The notes beneath the pieces are model-generated. The model ran no database searches. It was given only the letters and a program-made list of their open reading frames with translations, and was not told the origin of the DNA. 64,000 nucleotides of DNA from the NCBI GenBank assembly GCA_022825185.1, contig JAJDYK010000006.1:1-64000 (forward strand), written 5' to 3'. Origin of the DNA: Candidatus Latescibacterota bacterium. Its GTDB lineage: Bacteria > Latescibacterota > UBA2968 > UBA8231. Position numbers and translations under genes: made by a program. Shown here piece by piece: positions 25,465-34,134 of the stretch. The first letter of the stretch is position 1. Each line of letters begins with the position of its first letter.

Positions 25465-26271
25465 TTAGGGATGGTTGGCTTTGCGGGCAAGCAGGTCGGC
25501 GAGTGCTGCGCCGACTTGGTCGGGATCGCTGGCAGGAGACGCGGCAAGGGCACGCCGGTAGAAGTGTTCGGCCTGCCGATAGCGATCCTGCGCGTCGTAC
25601 AAACGGCCTAAGTAGTAACAAGTGCGGGCCAAATCGGGATGGTCGCCCGCTTGCAGGGCCAGTGCGCTGTGGTACAGGGGGGCGGCCCGTTGGTAGTGGC
25701 CTTGGAGGAACAGGTCATGGGCGCGAGCGCGGAGGTTTAGGGCATGGGCGCGTTGCGCGAGGGAATCGGCTGCGGCGTGGTCGCCCTGTGCGCGGTAGAG
25801 GTCGGATAACTTCTGCATGGTCGATGCGACTTCCTCGTCGCCTCGGTGTGCCTGTTGGAAGGCGAGGACGCGGTCGTAGAGTGGGGCGGCTTCGGCTGGT
25901 CGCTGCTGGAGCCGATAGGTGTCGCCTAACTTGTCGAGCGTCAACATCTTGTCGGGATGGTCGTCTGGGAGGGGCATTTGCCGTTCGCGCAAGTGCTGGT
26001 AGAGGCTTTCGGCCCGCGCGAGTTCGCCGCGCACGACGTGGAGTTGGGCGAGTTGGTGGGCGGTGCGGTCGTAGCGCGGGTCGTCGGGGGCGAAGGTTTC
26101 GGCTAGCGTTAGGGCGTGGACTAGGGCTTGTTCGGCCTCGTCAAAGCGGCTCTGGCCGAAGGCTGTGCGTCCGGCTTGGTAGTGTTGGGACCAATCCTCG
26201 GCGCTGGGGTCTGGTTGGCTGCAAGCGAGAGCGAGGGAGAGCGGGAAAAACAGTGCAAGCAGTGCGATCAC
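25465..26271 (-). CDS. TPR-repeat lipoprotein
   Basis: The 268-residue protein has a lipobox (LALACSQPD) after a hydrophobic N-terminus, then about five to six TPRs of the Kinesin-light-chain/TPR_12 style ('DEAEQALVHALTLAETF', 'AEAAPLYDRVLAFQQAHRGD', 'RQAEHFYRRALAAS'). It would be an inner- or outer-membrane anchored scaffold. It overlaps the end of the upstream TPR gene by 4 bases and is the last member of a three-gene minus-strand run with the 409-residue TPR and the TPR/UnbV genes. Confidence 0.85.
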   Translation of the reverse strand: MIALLALFFPLSLALACSQPDPSAEDWSQHYQAGRTAFGQSRFDEAEQALVHALTLAETFAPDDPRYDRTAHQLAQLHVVRGELARAESLYQHLRERQMPLPDDHPDKMLTLDKLGDTYRLQQRPAEAAPLYDRVLAFQQAHRGDEEVASTMQKLSDLYRAQGDHAAADSLAQRAHALNLRARAHDLFLQGHYQRAAPLYHSALALQAGDHPDLARTCYYLGRLYDAQDRYRQAEHFYRRALAASPASDPDQVGAALADLLARKANHP

Positions 26272-27479
26272 GGCGTTCCTGTGGGTTGTTGTTGCAGAGT
26301 GTTGAGAAGTTGCTGGGTCTTAGCGCGCAGCGCAGCATCGTCTGTACTCAGTGCTATACTGCGGTGCAACGCCTGTTCGGCGGCGGCGCGTTCCCCATTG
26401 CTGAACAGGCCCAAGCCGAGGAGGTACCAGCCCTCGGCGTCGTCTGGGCGCACTGCAACCGCTCGGCGGCAGTAGGCGATGGCTTCGTCGTAGTGTCCAA
26501 GTTGGCCGGTGATTTGGCCGGCGTTGAGCAAGGCGGGAAAGTACTCTGGATCTTGGTCGAGAGCCACCTGTAAGTAACGCAGCGCAGCTTCGGGTTGTTG
26601 CAGCTTCAGGAGGTCGCCGGCGAGGCGGTTGAGCAGATCGAGATCCCCGGGGCGCAGGGCGACGGCCCGGTCAAATTTGTTTTCGGCTTGGGGAAAGTAC
26701 CCGTGCCGGACGAAGAACAGGCCGAGATTGTAGTGGTGGGCGGCTTCTTCCGGCGCGTTGAGGATGGCTGCGCGCAGCCGCTTGACTTCCTTGCCGCTGA
26801 GGGCTTGCAGGTGTGAAAAGCTCGTTAAAGCCTGTTGTGCCAAGGTGTCGCGGCCGGCCTTGCGGGCGAGGGTGGCGAGGCGATAGAAGGCGTCGGCAAA
26901 GCCGATGTCGAGTAGGGTGGCGCGCTGCAAGGCCTCCAAGGCATCGTCCTGTCGGCCCTCGGACGCGAGACTTTGGCCGAGGTAGTAGTAGAGCGTAGCG
27001 TCGTTGGGAAATAGGCGCAGGGCTTCGAGCAATTCGCGGGTGGCCTCGGCGTAGCGGCCCGTAGCCAAGTACAGCTCGCCCAAGCGTCGGCGCACTGGCG
27101 AGTTGTCGGGGTTGAGTTGGACGGCGCGCTGGAGATAGGGATCGGCGCGATCGTACTGGCCCAGTTTGGTGTAGATCCCGCCGAGGTTCACAAAGCCCAT
27201 GGCGAAGTCGGGTTTGAGGCGGACGGTTGTTTCGAGGGATTCTATGGCCAGTGCGTAGCGGCCCTGCGCTGCATGGGACGAGGCCAGCACATTGTGGAGG
27301 TCGGCGTTCGTCGAGTCGAGGGCTAGCCCGGCGCGGGCGGCGGCCGCCGCTTCTTCAAAGCGGGTCGCTGCAAAGTGAGCGCGGGCGCGGGCGAGATGAT
27401 CAACGGGATCTGGTGCTGGCACTGGCTCAGAAGCACAGGAGGCGAGCGCAAATGCCGCGCAGAGCAGTCGCCACGCCAT
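26268..27479 (-). CDS. TPR-repeat lipoprotein
   Basis: Start at 27479 (MAWRLLCAAFALASCAS) gives a lipobox and places the ATG just beyond the stop of the upstream gene. The 403-residue protein is nearly all TPR, about ten repeats, e.g. 'LDSTNADLHNVLASSHAAQG', 'LNPDNSPVRRRLGELYLATG' and 'VRPDDAEGWYLLGLGLFSNG'. It resembles the TPR halves of secreted TPR/UnbV proteins and is immediately preceded by one, so a shared complex is likely. No enzymatic motif is present. Confidence 0.86.
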   Translation of the reverse strand: MAWRLLCAAFALASCASEPVPAPDPVDHLARARAHFAATRFEEAAAAARAGLALDSTNADLHNVLASSHAAQGRYALAIESLETTVRLKPDFAMGFVNLGGIYTKLGQYDRADPYLQRAVQLNPDNSPVRRRLGELYLATGRYAEATRELLEALRLFPNDATLYYYLGQSLASEGRQDDALEALQRATLLDIGFADAFYRLATLARKAGRDTLAQQALTSFSHLQALSGKEVKRLRAAILNAPEEAAHHYNLGLFFVRHGYFPQAENKFDRAVALRPGDLDLLNRLAGDLLKLQQPEAALRYLQVALDQDPEYFPALLNAGQITGQLGHYDEAIAYCRRAVAVRPDDAEGWYLLGLGLFSNGERAAAEQALHRSIALSTDDAALRAKTQQLLNTLQQQPTGTP

Positions 27480-27480
27480 C

Positions 27481-29760
27481 TCAGGGGTGCTCGGCAAAGC
27501 GGTGGAAGCGGTCGATTTCCAGATTCACGTACACTTGCTGCGCGCCGCTGGGCCAGCGGATTTCGAGGGTATCGACGCGGGTACGCGTCCCCAAGCCGAG
27601 GGCTGGGGACAAGCTGTTGGACGACCCGAAGCCCGGACCGCTGCTGATTTCCACGACCCCGAGCAGGTCTTGGGCTCGCAGGCGCAACTGAGCACTGATG
27701 GCTTGCGGGCCCAAATCCACGCCGAGAAAGTGGTTGTGGTGGCCCTCGTTGCGGTACAGGCTGTTGGCCCACAGGTCGCCTGGATAGTGGCCGCCGACCG
27801 CGGTATAGAGGTCGAGGTCGCCGTCGAGGTCGTAGTCGGCAAAACCTACGCCGTGCCCCTTGCCTGGATTGCCGACGCCGGCCGCGGTCGTGATGTCGGC
27901 GAAGCGGTCGCCGCGATTGTGGAACAGCGTATTGGGTTCAAAGCGCGCCATTATGGGGCCGCCGTTGGTCAGGTAGATGTCGATTAGGCCGTCGTAGTCG
28001 ATGTCGCCGTAGCCCGCGCCCATCGAGCCAAAGGAGCGGGCCAAGCCCTGCTGAGAGGCGATGTCGCGAAAGGTTGTCCCGTCGTTGCGATACAGATAGG
28101 CACGGGTCGGGCGCAAGGCTAGCCCCGTGACCTGCGACTGCACGATGTCTTCGTAGAAGTTCATGGCCGAAACGAAGAGGTCGAGATCGCCGTCGCCGTC
28201 GCCGTCGATGAAAAATCCCACGTAGCTGCCCTCGCCCGGTTTGGCCACGCCAGCCTCGGCGGTAACGTCGCTGAAGTGCTGCCCGTCGTTGCGGTAAAGG
28301 TGGTTGGGGGCGGCTACGTCAATGGCGTAGAGGTCGCTGTCACCGTCGCCATCGTAATCGCCGCAGGTTACGCCAAGGGTTTTGCCGCGATAGGCCACGC
28401 CAGCCTGTGCGCCATGGTCGGCAAAGGTGCCGTCTCCTTGGTTGTGGTACAGGCGGTTGGGCCGCCCGCTGCCGGTGATGCCCGAGGCCACGTACAGATC
28501 TGGCAGACCGTCGTTGTCGTAGTCGGTCCAGACGGCCATGAAGCTGTCGTCTGTGCCGGCGACTCCGGCACGGGGCGCGACATCGCGGAAGGTTCCATCG
28601 CCTTGATTGCGGTAGAGCGAGTTGGGCGCGAGACCCTCCCAAGCCTCGCGGGTGGTAAAGAGGTCTGGGCGTCCATCGCCATCGTAGTCTGCGGCAATGG
28701 CCGCCCAGCCGCCGCGCGGGTCTGCGAGCTTGGCTGCGGCCGATACGTCGGCGAAGCGGCCGTCGCCGTCGTTGCGATAGAGCGCGTGCGGGGCTTGGAT
28801 ACCGGCGGCGAAGATGTCCGGGTCGCCATCGGTGTCATAGTCGAGCCACGCCACGCCGCGCCCCCGGTCGCGCTTGCCGACGCCAGCCGTTGCGGCCACA
28901 TCGGTGAAGCGCACCGGCGATGCCTCGGCCAGCGGTGCCAAGCCGATCTGATAGGCCGGTTCGAGATCGCCCGGGTAGGTGCCGTACGCTTCGATATAGG
29001 CCAGCCGCAGATTCCACTGGCGCACGGTGCGCTGCGGCGACGCCGGAGGCAGCACGTCGATGGCGCGCTTGTACGCGGCGACGGCCTCGGGATATTGGCG
29101 CAAGTGGTGGTGGGCCGCGCCCAGCAGGAAGGATAGATACACGTCGTCCGGCCGCTCGGCGAGCAAACTGTCGAGACGGACGGCGGAACCAGCAAAATCG
29201 CCCAAGCGCAAAAGAGAGGCGGCCTTGCCCGAGCGCGCTCGGTAGTGTTTGGGATCGACGGCGAGGATGGCTTCGTACTGGGCGAGGGCACCTGCGGCGT
29301 CGGGTTGGTCTTGCGTCATTAGGAGATCGGCGTATGCCATGCAGGCGACCGCGTTGCCGGGGAAGGCCGTTACTATAGAATCGAAAAGCGCGCGGGCCTC
29401 GGCTTGACGTCCGAGTTTGCTCAGAGTTTGGGCCAACTGCAATCGGGGTTCGATGCGCTCGGGCGCGAGCTTTTGTGCGCGTGCGAGCGGAGACACAGCT
29501 TGTTGGTAGTGCTTTTGCCGCAAGTAGATTTCCCCTAGCGCGAGTGCGGCCTCGTAGTGCAGGGTATCGCGCTGGACGAGTGCTTCGAGCACGTGGGCGG
29601 CAGAGTCCAAACGGCCGGCTGCTAGGTGTTGGCTGGCCTGTTGGTAGCGCTGGGCGCTCTGTGCGGGAAGGGATGGCTCGGAGGCGCAGCCCAACAAGGC
29701 GGCGAGCGCGATACCTAAGCTCGTTGGCGTCTTTGGCAGTGGATACATTTTGCAACGCAT
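27481..29760 (-). CDS. TPR plus FG-GAP/VCBS plus UnbV (CRTAC1-like) lipoprotein
   Basis: A start at 29760 or 29748 gives a lipobox (AALLGCASE). The protein of about 759 residues has an N-terminal TPR block (about 30-270), then seven or more FG-GAP/VCBS repeats with Ca-binding D-x-D-x-D-G-D-x-D loops ('DYDTDGDPDIFAAG', 'DYDGDGRPDLFTTR', 'DGDGDGDLDLFVSA'), and a C-terminal ASPIC/UnbV domain ('GLGTRTRVDTLEIRWPSG'). CRTAC1-like beta-propellers are extracellular, calcium-binding and often adhesive; the molecular job in bacteria is unknown. The following TPR gene begins one base after its stop. Confidence 0.9.
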   Translation of the reverse strand: MRCKMYPLPKTPTSLGIALAALLGCASEPSLPAQSAQRYQQASQHLAAGRLDSAAHVLEALVQRDTLHYEAALALGEIYLRQKHYQQAVSPLARAQKLAPERIEPRLQLAQTLSKLGRQAEARALFDSIVTAFPGNAVACMAYADLLMTQDQPDAAGALAQYEAILAVDPKHYRARSGKAASLLRLGDFAGSAVRLDSLLAERPDDVYLSFLLGAAHHHLRQYPEAVAAYKRAIDVLPPASPQRTVRQWNLRLAYIEAYGTYPGDLEPAYQIGLAPLAEASPVRFTDVAATAGVGKRDRGRGVAWLDYDTDGDPDIFAAGIQAPHALYRNDGDGRFADVSAAAKLADPRGGWAAIAADYDGDGRPDLFTTREAWEGLAPNSLYRNQGDGTFRDVAPRAGVAGTDDSFMAVWTDYDNDGLPDLYVASGITGSGRPNRLYHNQGDGTFADHGAQAGVAYRGKTLGVTCGDYDGDGDSDLYAIDVAAPNHLYRNDGQHFSDVTAEAGVAKPGEGSYVGFFIDGDGDGDLDLFVSAMNFYEDIVQSQVTGLALRPTRAYLYRNDGTTFRDIASQQGLARSFGSMGAGYGDIDYDGLIDIYLTNGGPIMARFEPNTLFHNRGDRFADITTAAGVGNPGKGHGVGFADYDLDGDLDLYTAVGGHYPGDLWANSLYRNEGHHNHFLGVDLGPQAISAQLRLRAQDLLGVVEISSGPGFGSSNSLSPALGLGTRTRVDTLEIRWPSGAQQVYVNLEIDRFHRFAEHP

Positions 29761-29809
29761 AGTGTACGAACTGAGGGGAGAATTGGCGAGTGGCGGCGAC
29801 ACAAGACGG

Positions 29810-29838
29810 TTGATTCGCGCCGAGTTGTGCCCTATACT
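29810..29838 (+). promoter_or_regulatory. Promoter of the small lipoprotein/TPR operon
   Basis: TTGATT at 29810-29815 and TATACT at 29833-29838 are separated by 17 bases, 33 bases ahead of ATG 29872; 'gtggaggt' is the ribosome site. It lies in the divergent gap with the TPR/UnbV gene. Confidence 0.6.
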
Positions 29839-29871
29839 TTTGCCGAATAAAATTTTGTGGAGGTACGCGCA

Positions 29872-30324
29872 ATGAAACAATGGACATGGTTGGCCCTAGC
29901 GGGCTTGTTGACCACCCTGAGTTGCGGTTCGGATGAAGCCGTTCAACCGACGTCCGATTACGCCGATGCTTGGGTCGGCGAATACGAAGGCACCGGGAAT
30001 TTTGCTCTATCCAATGGCGTCAGTGGGGAAGATCGCCCCGTTACAATAAGCATTGTACGGGTCACCCCTAAGCAAGTTACCGTGTCTGCCACGTTGGTTT
30101 ATGGCGAGGGCCGCAACGATTTCATCCAAGCAATCAACATTCTCCAGCCCGACGATTCCGAACAGATCACCTTGGAGGTGCGCTACCTCAATGCGAAGAC
30201 GGTTTATGCCTTTACTCAAGAAGAAGGGACGATCACCGGCTCCATCGCGACGAGTTCGCTGCGACTCGGAGGAACTTGGGGCCAAGATCAGATCATGACC
30301 GAAATAGAGGTCGTCCGGCAGTAG
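29872..30324 (+). CDS. Small lipoprotein, unknown function
   Basis: The 150-residue product has a lipoprotein signal (MKQWTWLALAGLLTTLSCGS). The remainder is predicted beta-rich ('WVGEYEGTGNFALSNG', 'VSATLVYGEGRNDFIQAINI', 'GSIATSSLRLGGTW'), like small lipocalin-style or extracellular beta-barrel domains that measure deviation from a baseline state. I do not recognise a named family. The start at 29872 is preferred to 29857 because of ribosome-site spacing. A TPR gene begins 5 bases downstream with GTG. Confidence 0.75.
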   Translation: MKQWTWLALAGLLTTLSCGSDEAVQPTSDYADAWVGEYEGTGNFALSNGVSGEDRPVTISIVRVTPKQVTVSATLVYGEGRNDFIQAINILQPDDSEQITLEVRYLNAKTVYAFTQEEGTITGSIATSSLRLGGTWGQDQIMTEIEVVRQ

Positions 30325-30329
30325 GGACT

Positions 30330-31559
30330 GTGCTGCGCCGTCGTTTCTTTTATCTAGGAATAGTCGCGTTGGTGATTGCCCTCGGCGCGGGCGGCTCGTA
30401 CTGGTATTTACAGTACCGAGCAGACGCCGCGCAAAAAGCCGTCGAGCAAGGTGACCGCTTGCTCGGCAAGGGCCAGATGGACGAAGCGGTCAGCTATTAT
30501 CAGCAGGCCATTGAGCTGGATCCAGACCTTGTCCAAGCCCATAGTAATTTAGGCGCGACACACGCGGCGCTAGAGCGCTTTACCGAGGCAATTCCCCACT
30601 TTGAACAGGCACTAACGCTGGCCCCCGATCACTTTGAGGCGCGGATCGGTCTTGCTGTTTCACTCGACGGATTGGGCCGCTTTTTAGCGGCCGAGGACAG
30701 CTACAAGAAGGCGCTGGCGCTGCGGCCCGACTTTGGGGCGATCTACTACAATCTCGGCTATCTCTACCATCAACAGGGTCTCTACGCGGAAGCCGCCGCT
30801 CGGTACGAGGAAGCCGTGCGCTTGATACCGACCTTTCTGCAAGCTCGGGCTAATTTGGGGAGGGTCTATCACTTGCAGCATCGCCCGGGCGAAGCCATTG
30901 CCGAATACCAGCGCGCCCTCGCTGATCATCCAGACGAAGGGAAGGTGTACGCGAACTTGGGCGAGAGCTACATGGCCTTGAGCCAATACGCAGAAGCCAG
31001 AGCGGCCTATCGACGAGCGATAGATCTCGGCGTCGAGACGGCGGGCGCGTTTTACGACCTTGGCGTCATCAGCGAGCAGGAAGGCAAGCTCGAAGCGGCG
31101 CGGAGTTACTTTCACCAAACCCTGCTCAAAAATGCGGCTCACGCCAACGCCTATCATCGCTTGGGCACGGTGACAGCCAAGCTGGGGCAGGAGCAACAGG
31201 CCGCCACCTACTACTTGGAGGCCATAAAGCGCGACCCCGGCCACGCAGGCGCTCATTACAGCTTGGCCCAACTCTACCTCAAGCAGGGCCGCAGCGACGA
31301 GGGCCAGGAGCTAATGCAGGTCTTTGCCAAGCTCAAGGAATATGAAGGTCGGCTCGCCAGCCTCAAACGGGCTGCGAGTCGATCGCCACGCTCACCGGAG
31401 GCTAGCTACAACGTAGGGCTGCTCCACCTAGAGTTTGGGTACGTCAACAAGGCCGCCGCGGTTTTTGAACAGCTCCTCAAACTCCATCCCGAATTCTCCG
31501 CCGCGCAGGAGCGCCTCACCGAAATCGAGCGGGTGCGGGCTGAGCACAGCGCGGGTTGA
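30330..31559 (+). CDS. Membrane-anchored TPR protein
   Basis: GTG at 30330, right after the previous stop, is the plausible start (VLRRRFFYLGIVALVIALGAG); upstream codons overlap the preceding gene. The 409-residue protein has one N-terminal membrane anchor and about ten TPRs of the Ogt/PilF style ('LVQAHSNLGATHAALERF', 'PDFGAIYYNLGYLYHQQGLY', 'DEGKVYANLGESYMALSQYA'). The repeats would face the periplasm and act as a scaffold. It converges on the UnbV gene next to it, leaving only 3 bases between stops. Confidence 0.85.
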   Translation: MLRRRFFYLGIVALVIALGAGGSYWYLQYRADAAQKAVEQGDRLLGKGQMDEAVSYYQQAIELDPDLVQAHSNLGATHAALERFTEAIPHFEQALTLAPDHFEARIGLAVSLDGLGRFLAAEDSYKKALALRPDFGAIYYNLGYLYHQQGLYAEAAARYEEAVRLIPTFLQARANLGRVYHLQHRPGEAIAEYQRALADHPDEGKVYANLGESYMALSQYAEARAAYRRAIDLGVETAGAFYDLGVISEQEGKLEAARSYFHQTLLKNAAHANAYHRLGTVTAKLGQEQQAATYYLEAIKRDPGHAGAHYSLAQLYLKQGRSDEGQELMQVFAKLKEYEGRLASLKRAASRSPRSPEASYNVGLLHLEFGYVNKAAAVFEQLLKLHPEFSAAQERLTEIERVRAEHSAG

Positions 31560-31562
31560 TCG

Positions 31563-33239
31563 TTAAAAAGGATTTGCGCCTAATTCGAGGAGGGCGTGTC
31601 CCTGCCCTTGGCGAACGACTAAGAGCTTGTTGGCGGGCACGTTCTCGATTGCGTAGGTGTTGCCGTTGGGGTAGGTAATTTCGACGCGGTTGATGGCCTG
31701 CGCCGCGCCCAAGCCGAAGTGGACGCGCAAGTCGCTGTGCGAAAGGTAGCTGCCTGCGCCGTTGACTGTGCGCCACTGGTGCTTGCCGGCTGCTTGCAGA
31801 CTGACGCGAGTGCCGACTCCATCGCGATTGTCTTCGCGGCCAAAGACCTGCACCACGAGATAGTTTCCCGCATTTCCTCCATCATTGCGCAACAAAGTCG
31901 GCGCGTCGTTTAGCTCGACGACGAAGAGGTCGATATCGCCGTCGTCGTCGTAGTCGCCAAAGCTGGTGCCACGGCTGACTTTGGTCTGCGTCAGTTCAAG
32001 GCCGGCTGATACTGGGGCGAAGCGGCCGTCGCCCTCATTGCGGAAGAGTTGGTTGGGTTGGCGGTAAGTGGTGCCGGTTGTGGCTTGGTCAACCTGCGGA
32101 TATACGTGGCCGTTGGCGACGAAGAGGTCGAGACGACCGTCGTTGTCGTAGTCGAAAAAGCGCGTTCCCCAACCCAACATCTCTACTGTGGCCGCGGCGA
32201 GACCAGCCGTGGTCGTGACGTCGGAGAAACGCACGCCGTCCTCGTTGCGGTATAGCGTATTGGTCTCGGTAAAAAAGTGGGTCACGTATAGGTCGGGGTC
32301 GCCGTCTTGATCGTAGTCACCAAAGTCCACGCCCATGCCGGCTTCGACATCGCCGTCGCCGTTGTACGCCACGCCTGCGATGAGGGCGACGTCTTGGAAG
32401 GTGCCGTCGCTTTGGTTTTGGAAAAGCACGTTGGGAGTCTCGTCGTTGGCGATAAAGAGGTCGGGGTCGCCATCGGAATCGTAATCGGTCGGCACCACGC
32501 CCAAGCCGTAATAGCGGTTGGCGGTTGCCACGCCCGACGCTTGGGTGACGTCGGTAAATGCGCCATCGCCCTCGTTGCGGTAGAGCACGTCCGGTGCGCC
32601 GACTAAGCCTTTGGGGCCGCAATAGACTTGGAGGCCGCTGAAAAAGGTGCAGAGCTTGGGCGTAGCCGGCAGGTTCTCTGCGTCGAAGACGACGTAGTTG
32701 GCTACGTACAGGTCGAGATCCCCGTCGCGGTCGTAGTCGAAAAAGGCCGCGCTGGCGCTGTATTGGTCGCCGCCAACGCCCGCTGCTTGGGTCGCATCGG
32801 CGAAGCGGGCACCGCGATTGCGATAGAGCACGTTGGCTCCGTAGTTGGTCACGTAGAGGTCTGGGTGGCCGTCGTTGTCGATGTCGCCCACGGCCACGCC
32901 TCCGCCCCAGCCGGCGTCACCGACCCCGGCTTCTCGGGTGATTTCCGCAAAAGTGCCGTCGCCGCGATTGCGGTAGAGTGCATTGCCCGGCCCCGAGCGG
33001 TCGAGGTACGTGGCAAAGGTGGCTCCGTTGACTATGTAGAGGTCGAGGTCGCCGTCGGAGCCGTGGTCGAAGAAGGCTGCGCCGCTGCCGTGGGACTCTA
33101 AGATGTAATGCTTTTCTTTTCCGCCAAATACATTGCGATAGGTGATGCCAGCGGCGGCGGTTTGGTCGCTAAATTGGGGTTGGGCGCGCAGGGGGAGGGC
33201 GCATAGCAGCGCGCCGCAAAACAGCGGAAAGACGCGCAA
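31563..33239 (-). CDS. CRTAC1-like FG-GAP/UnbV secreted protein
   Basis: The 558-residue protein has a signal peptide (cleavage near LPLRAQPQ), about eight FG-GAP repeats with D-x-D-x-D-G loops ('DHGSDGDLDLYIVNG', 'DIDNDGHPDLYVTNYG', 'DYDSDGDPDLFIAND') and a final ASPIC/UnbV domain ('GLGAAQAINRVEITYPNGN'). It resembles the C-terminal two-thirds of the TPR/UnbV protein at 27.5-29.8 kb and is probably a paralogue without the TPR part. Expected to be extracellular or on the surface, binding calcium. The HEAT-repeat gene ends one base upstream. Confidence 0.9.
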   Translation of the reverse strand: MRVFPLFCGALLCALPLRAQPQFSDQTAAAGITYRNVFGGKEKHYILESHGSGAAFFDHGSDGDLDLYIVNGATFATYLDRSGPGNALYRNRGDGTFAEITREAGVGDAGWGGGVAVGDIDNDGHPDLYVTNYGANVLYRNRGARFADATQAAGVGGDQYSASAAFFDYDRDGDLDLYVANYVVFDAENLPATPKLCTFFSGLQVYCGPKGLVGAPDVLYRNEGDGAFTDVTQASGVATANRYYGLGVVPTDYDSDGDPDLFIANDETPNVLFQNQSDGTFQDVALIAGVAYNGDGDVEAGMGVDFGDYDQDGDPDLYVTHFFTETNTLYRNEDGVRFSDVTTTAGLAAATVEMLGWGTRFFDYDNDGRLDLFVANGHVYPQVDQATTGTTYRQPNQLFRNEGDGRFAPVSAGLELTQTKVSRGTSFGDYDDDGDIDLFVVELNDAPTLLRNDGGNAGNYLVVQVFGREDNRDGVGTRVSLQAAGKHQWRTVNGAGSYLSHSDLRVHFGLGAAQAINRVEITYPNGNTYAIENVPANKLLVVRQGQGHALLELGANPF

Positions 33240-33240
33240 A

Positions 33241-34059
33241 TTAGGGGGCGACCGCGTAGTGTAGGCCCGTGAGCAGATGCAATGCCTCTTTGGCGGCCTC
33301 GTGGTCGGGACCTTCGCGCTCGGCGAACATGCGCTCTAGCGGCCTCACGGCTGTGGTGTCGCCGATGCGGCCGAGGGTGCGGGCGCTTTCTGCGCGGACC
33401 CAGATGTTGTCGTCGGTCAAGGCGAGGCACAGCGCGTCGAGCGCACGATGCGTCCGGTGGTGTCCCAATAGCTGAGCAGCGATGTAGCGCACAGTGTCGT
33501 CGCGGTCGCGGAGCGCGGCGAGGACTGCCGCTTCGGCCTCTGAAGTCCACAGAAACTGTAGCGCGGCAAGGGTTTGTCGGCGCACCGAGGGAATGGTATC
33601 CGCCAAGGCGCGCACCAAGGAAGGCACAGCCGTGGTGTCGCGGAGGTTGCCCAAGCTCCAAGCTGCTGCGCCGCGTACCTCGGGGACTGAGTCGTCGGCG
33701 AGGACGCTGGCCAAGGTCGCGTGGAGGTGGGGGTCGTCGAGTTGGCCGAGGGCGCGGACGGCCTGTTCGCGGACATAGCGGTTGTCGTAGCGGAGGAGCG
33801 ATTTGAGGAAGGGGGTGGCGCGCCGGTCGCCGATTTGGCCGAGGATTTGCGCGGTGATGTAGCGCAGGCTATCGCTGCCGGTGGTTGCGCGGTCCAGCAA
33901 AGGCTCGACGGCCGCGCCGCCTAATTGCACTAAGGCGTGGCTGGCATCGAGGCGGACTTGACTCCGCGAATCGTCGAGTTGGTCGATGTAGTACTCGGCC
34001 TGTTGTGCGGCGCAACTCAATAGGCTGACGCAGAGGCTTGCTAAGGCGAGCTTGGACAT
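33241..34059 (-). CDS. HEAT-repeat lipoprotein
   Basis: The 272-residue protein has a lipobox (SLLSCAAQ) and about seven HEAT/PBS-lyase-type repeats ('VRLDASHALVQLGGAAVEPL', 'RATPFLKSLLRYDNRYVREQ', 'AVPSLVRALADTIPSVRRQT'). Such helical solenoids bind other proteins. Its stop is directly followed by the start region of the UnbV gene, so the two are expressed together. No catalytic motif is present. Confidence 0.87.
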   Translation of the reverse strand: MSKLALASLCVSLLSCAAQQAEYYIDQLDDSRSQVRLDASHALVQLGGAAVEPLLDRATTGSDSLRYITAQILGQIGDRRATPFLKSLLRYDNRYVREQAVRALGQLDDPHLHATLASVLADDSVPEVRGAAAWSLGNLRDTTAVPSLVRALADTIPSVRRQTLAALQFLWTSEAEAAVLAALRDRDDTVRYIAAQLLGHHRTHRALDALCLALTDDNIWVRAESARTLGRIGDTTAVRPLERMFAEREGPDHEAAKEALHLLTGLHYAVAP

Positions 34060-34073
34060 GGGCGGTTTAAGTG

Positions 34074-34110
34074 AAAGCAGGTGTCAAGAGTTAGACCTGA
34101 CACCTGCTTT
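34074..34110. terminator. Strong hairpin between two minus-strand genes
   Basis: A 13-bp inverted repeat (AAAGCAGGTGTCA / TGACACCTGCTTT) with an 11-base loop lies between the DUF4159 gene and the HEAT-repeat gene. The T tracts are short (CTTT), so termination may be weak or protein-assisted; a bidirectional mRNA 3' stabiliser is the alternative. Confidence 0.55.
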
Positions 34111-34134
34111 GAGGTTGGCTGTGCAGCAAAAAGC

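Noticed and set aside
25056..26573. 505-residue plus-strand frame rich in Arg and Gly
   Set aside because: Antisense to three clear genes (Ldh-family and two TPR). Low-complexity GC-driven open frame.
28276..29136. Long plus-strand frame of 286 residues
   Set aside because: Runs antisense to the FG-GAP/UnbV gene; the Asp/Gly-rich codons read as Val/Ala-rich on the opposite strand. No start signal or domain.
34074..34110. Transposon or site-specific recombination inverted repeat
   Set aside because: Single 13-bp hairpin with no transposase or duplicate elsewhere; more like a terminator or mRNA-end structure.
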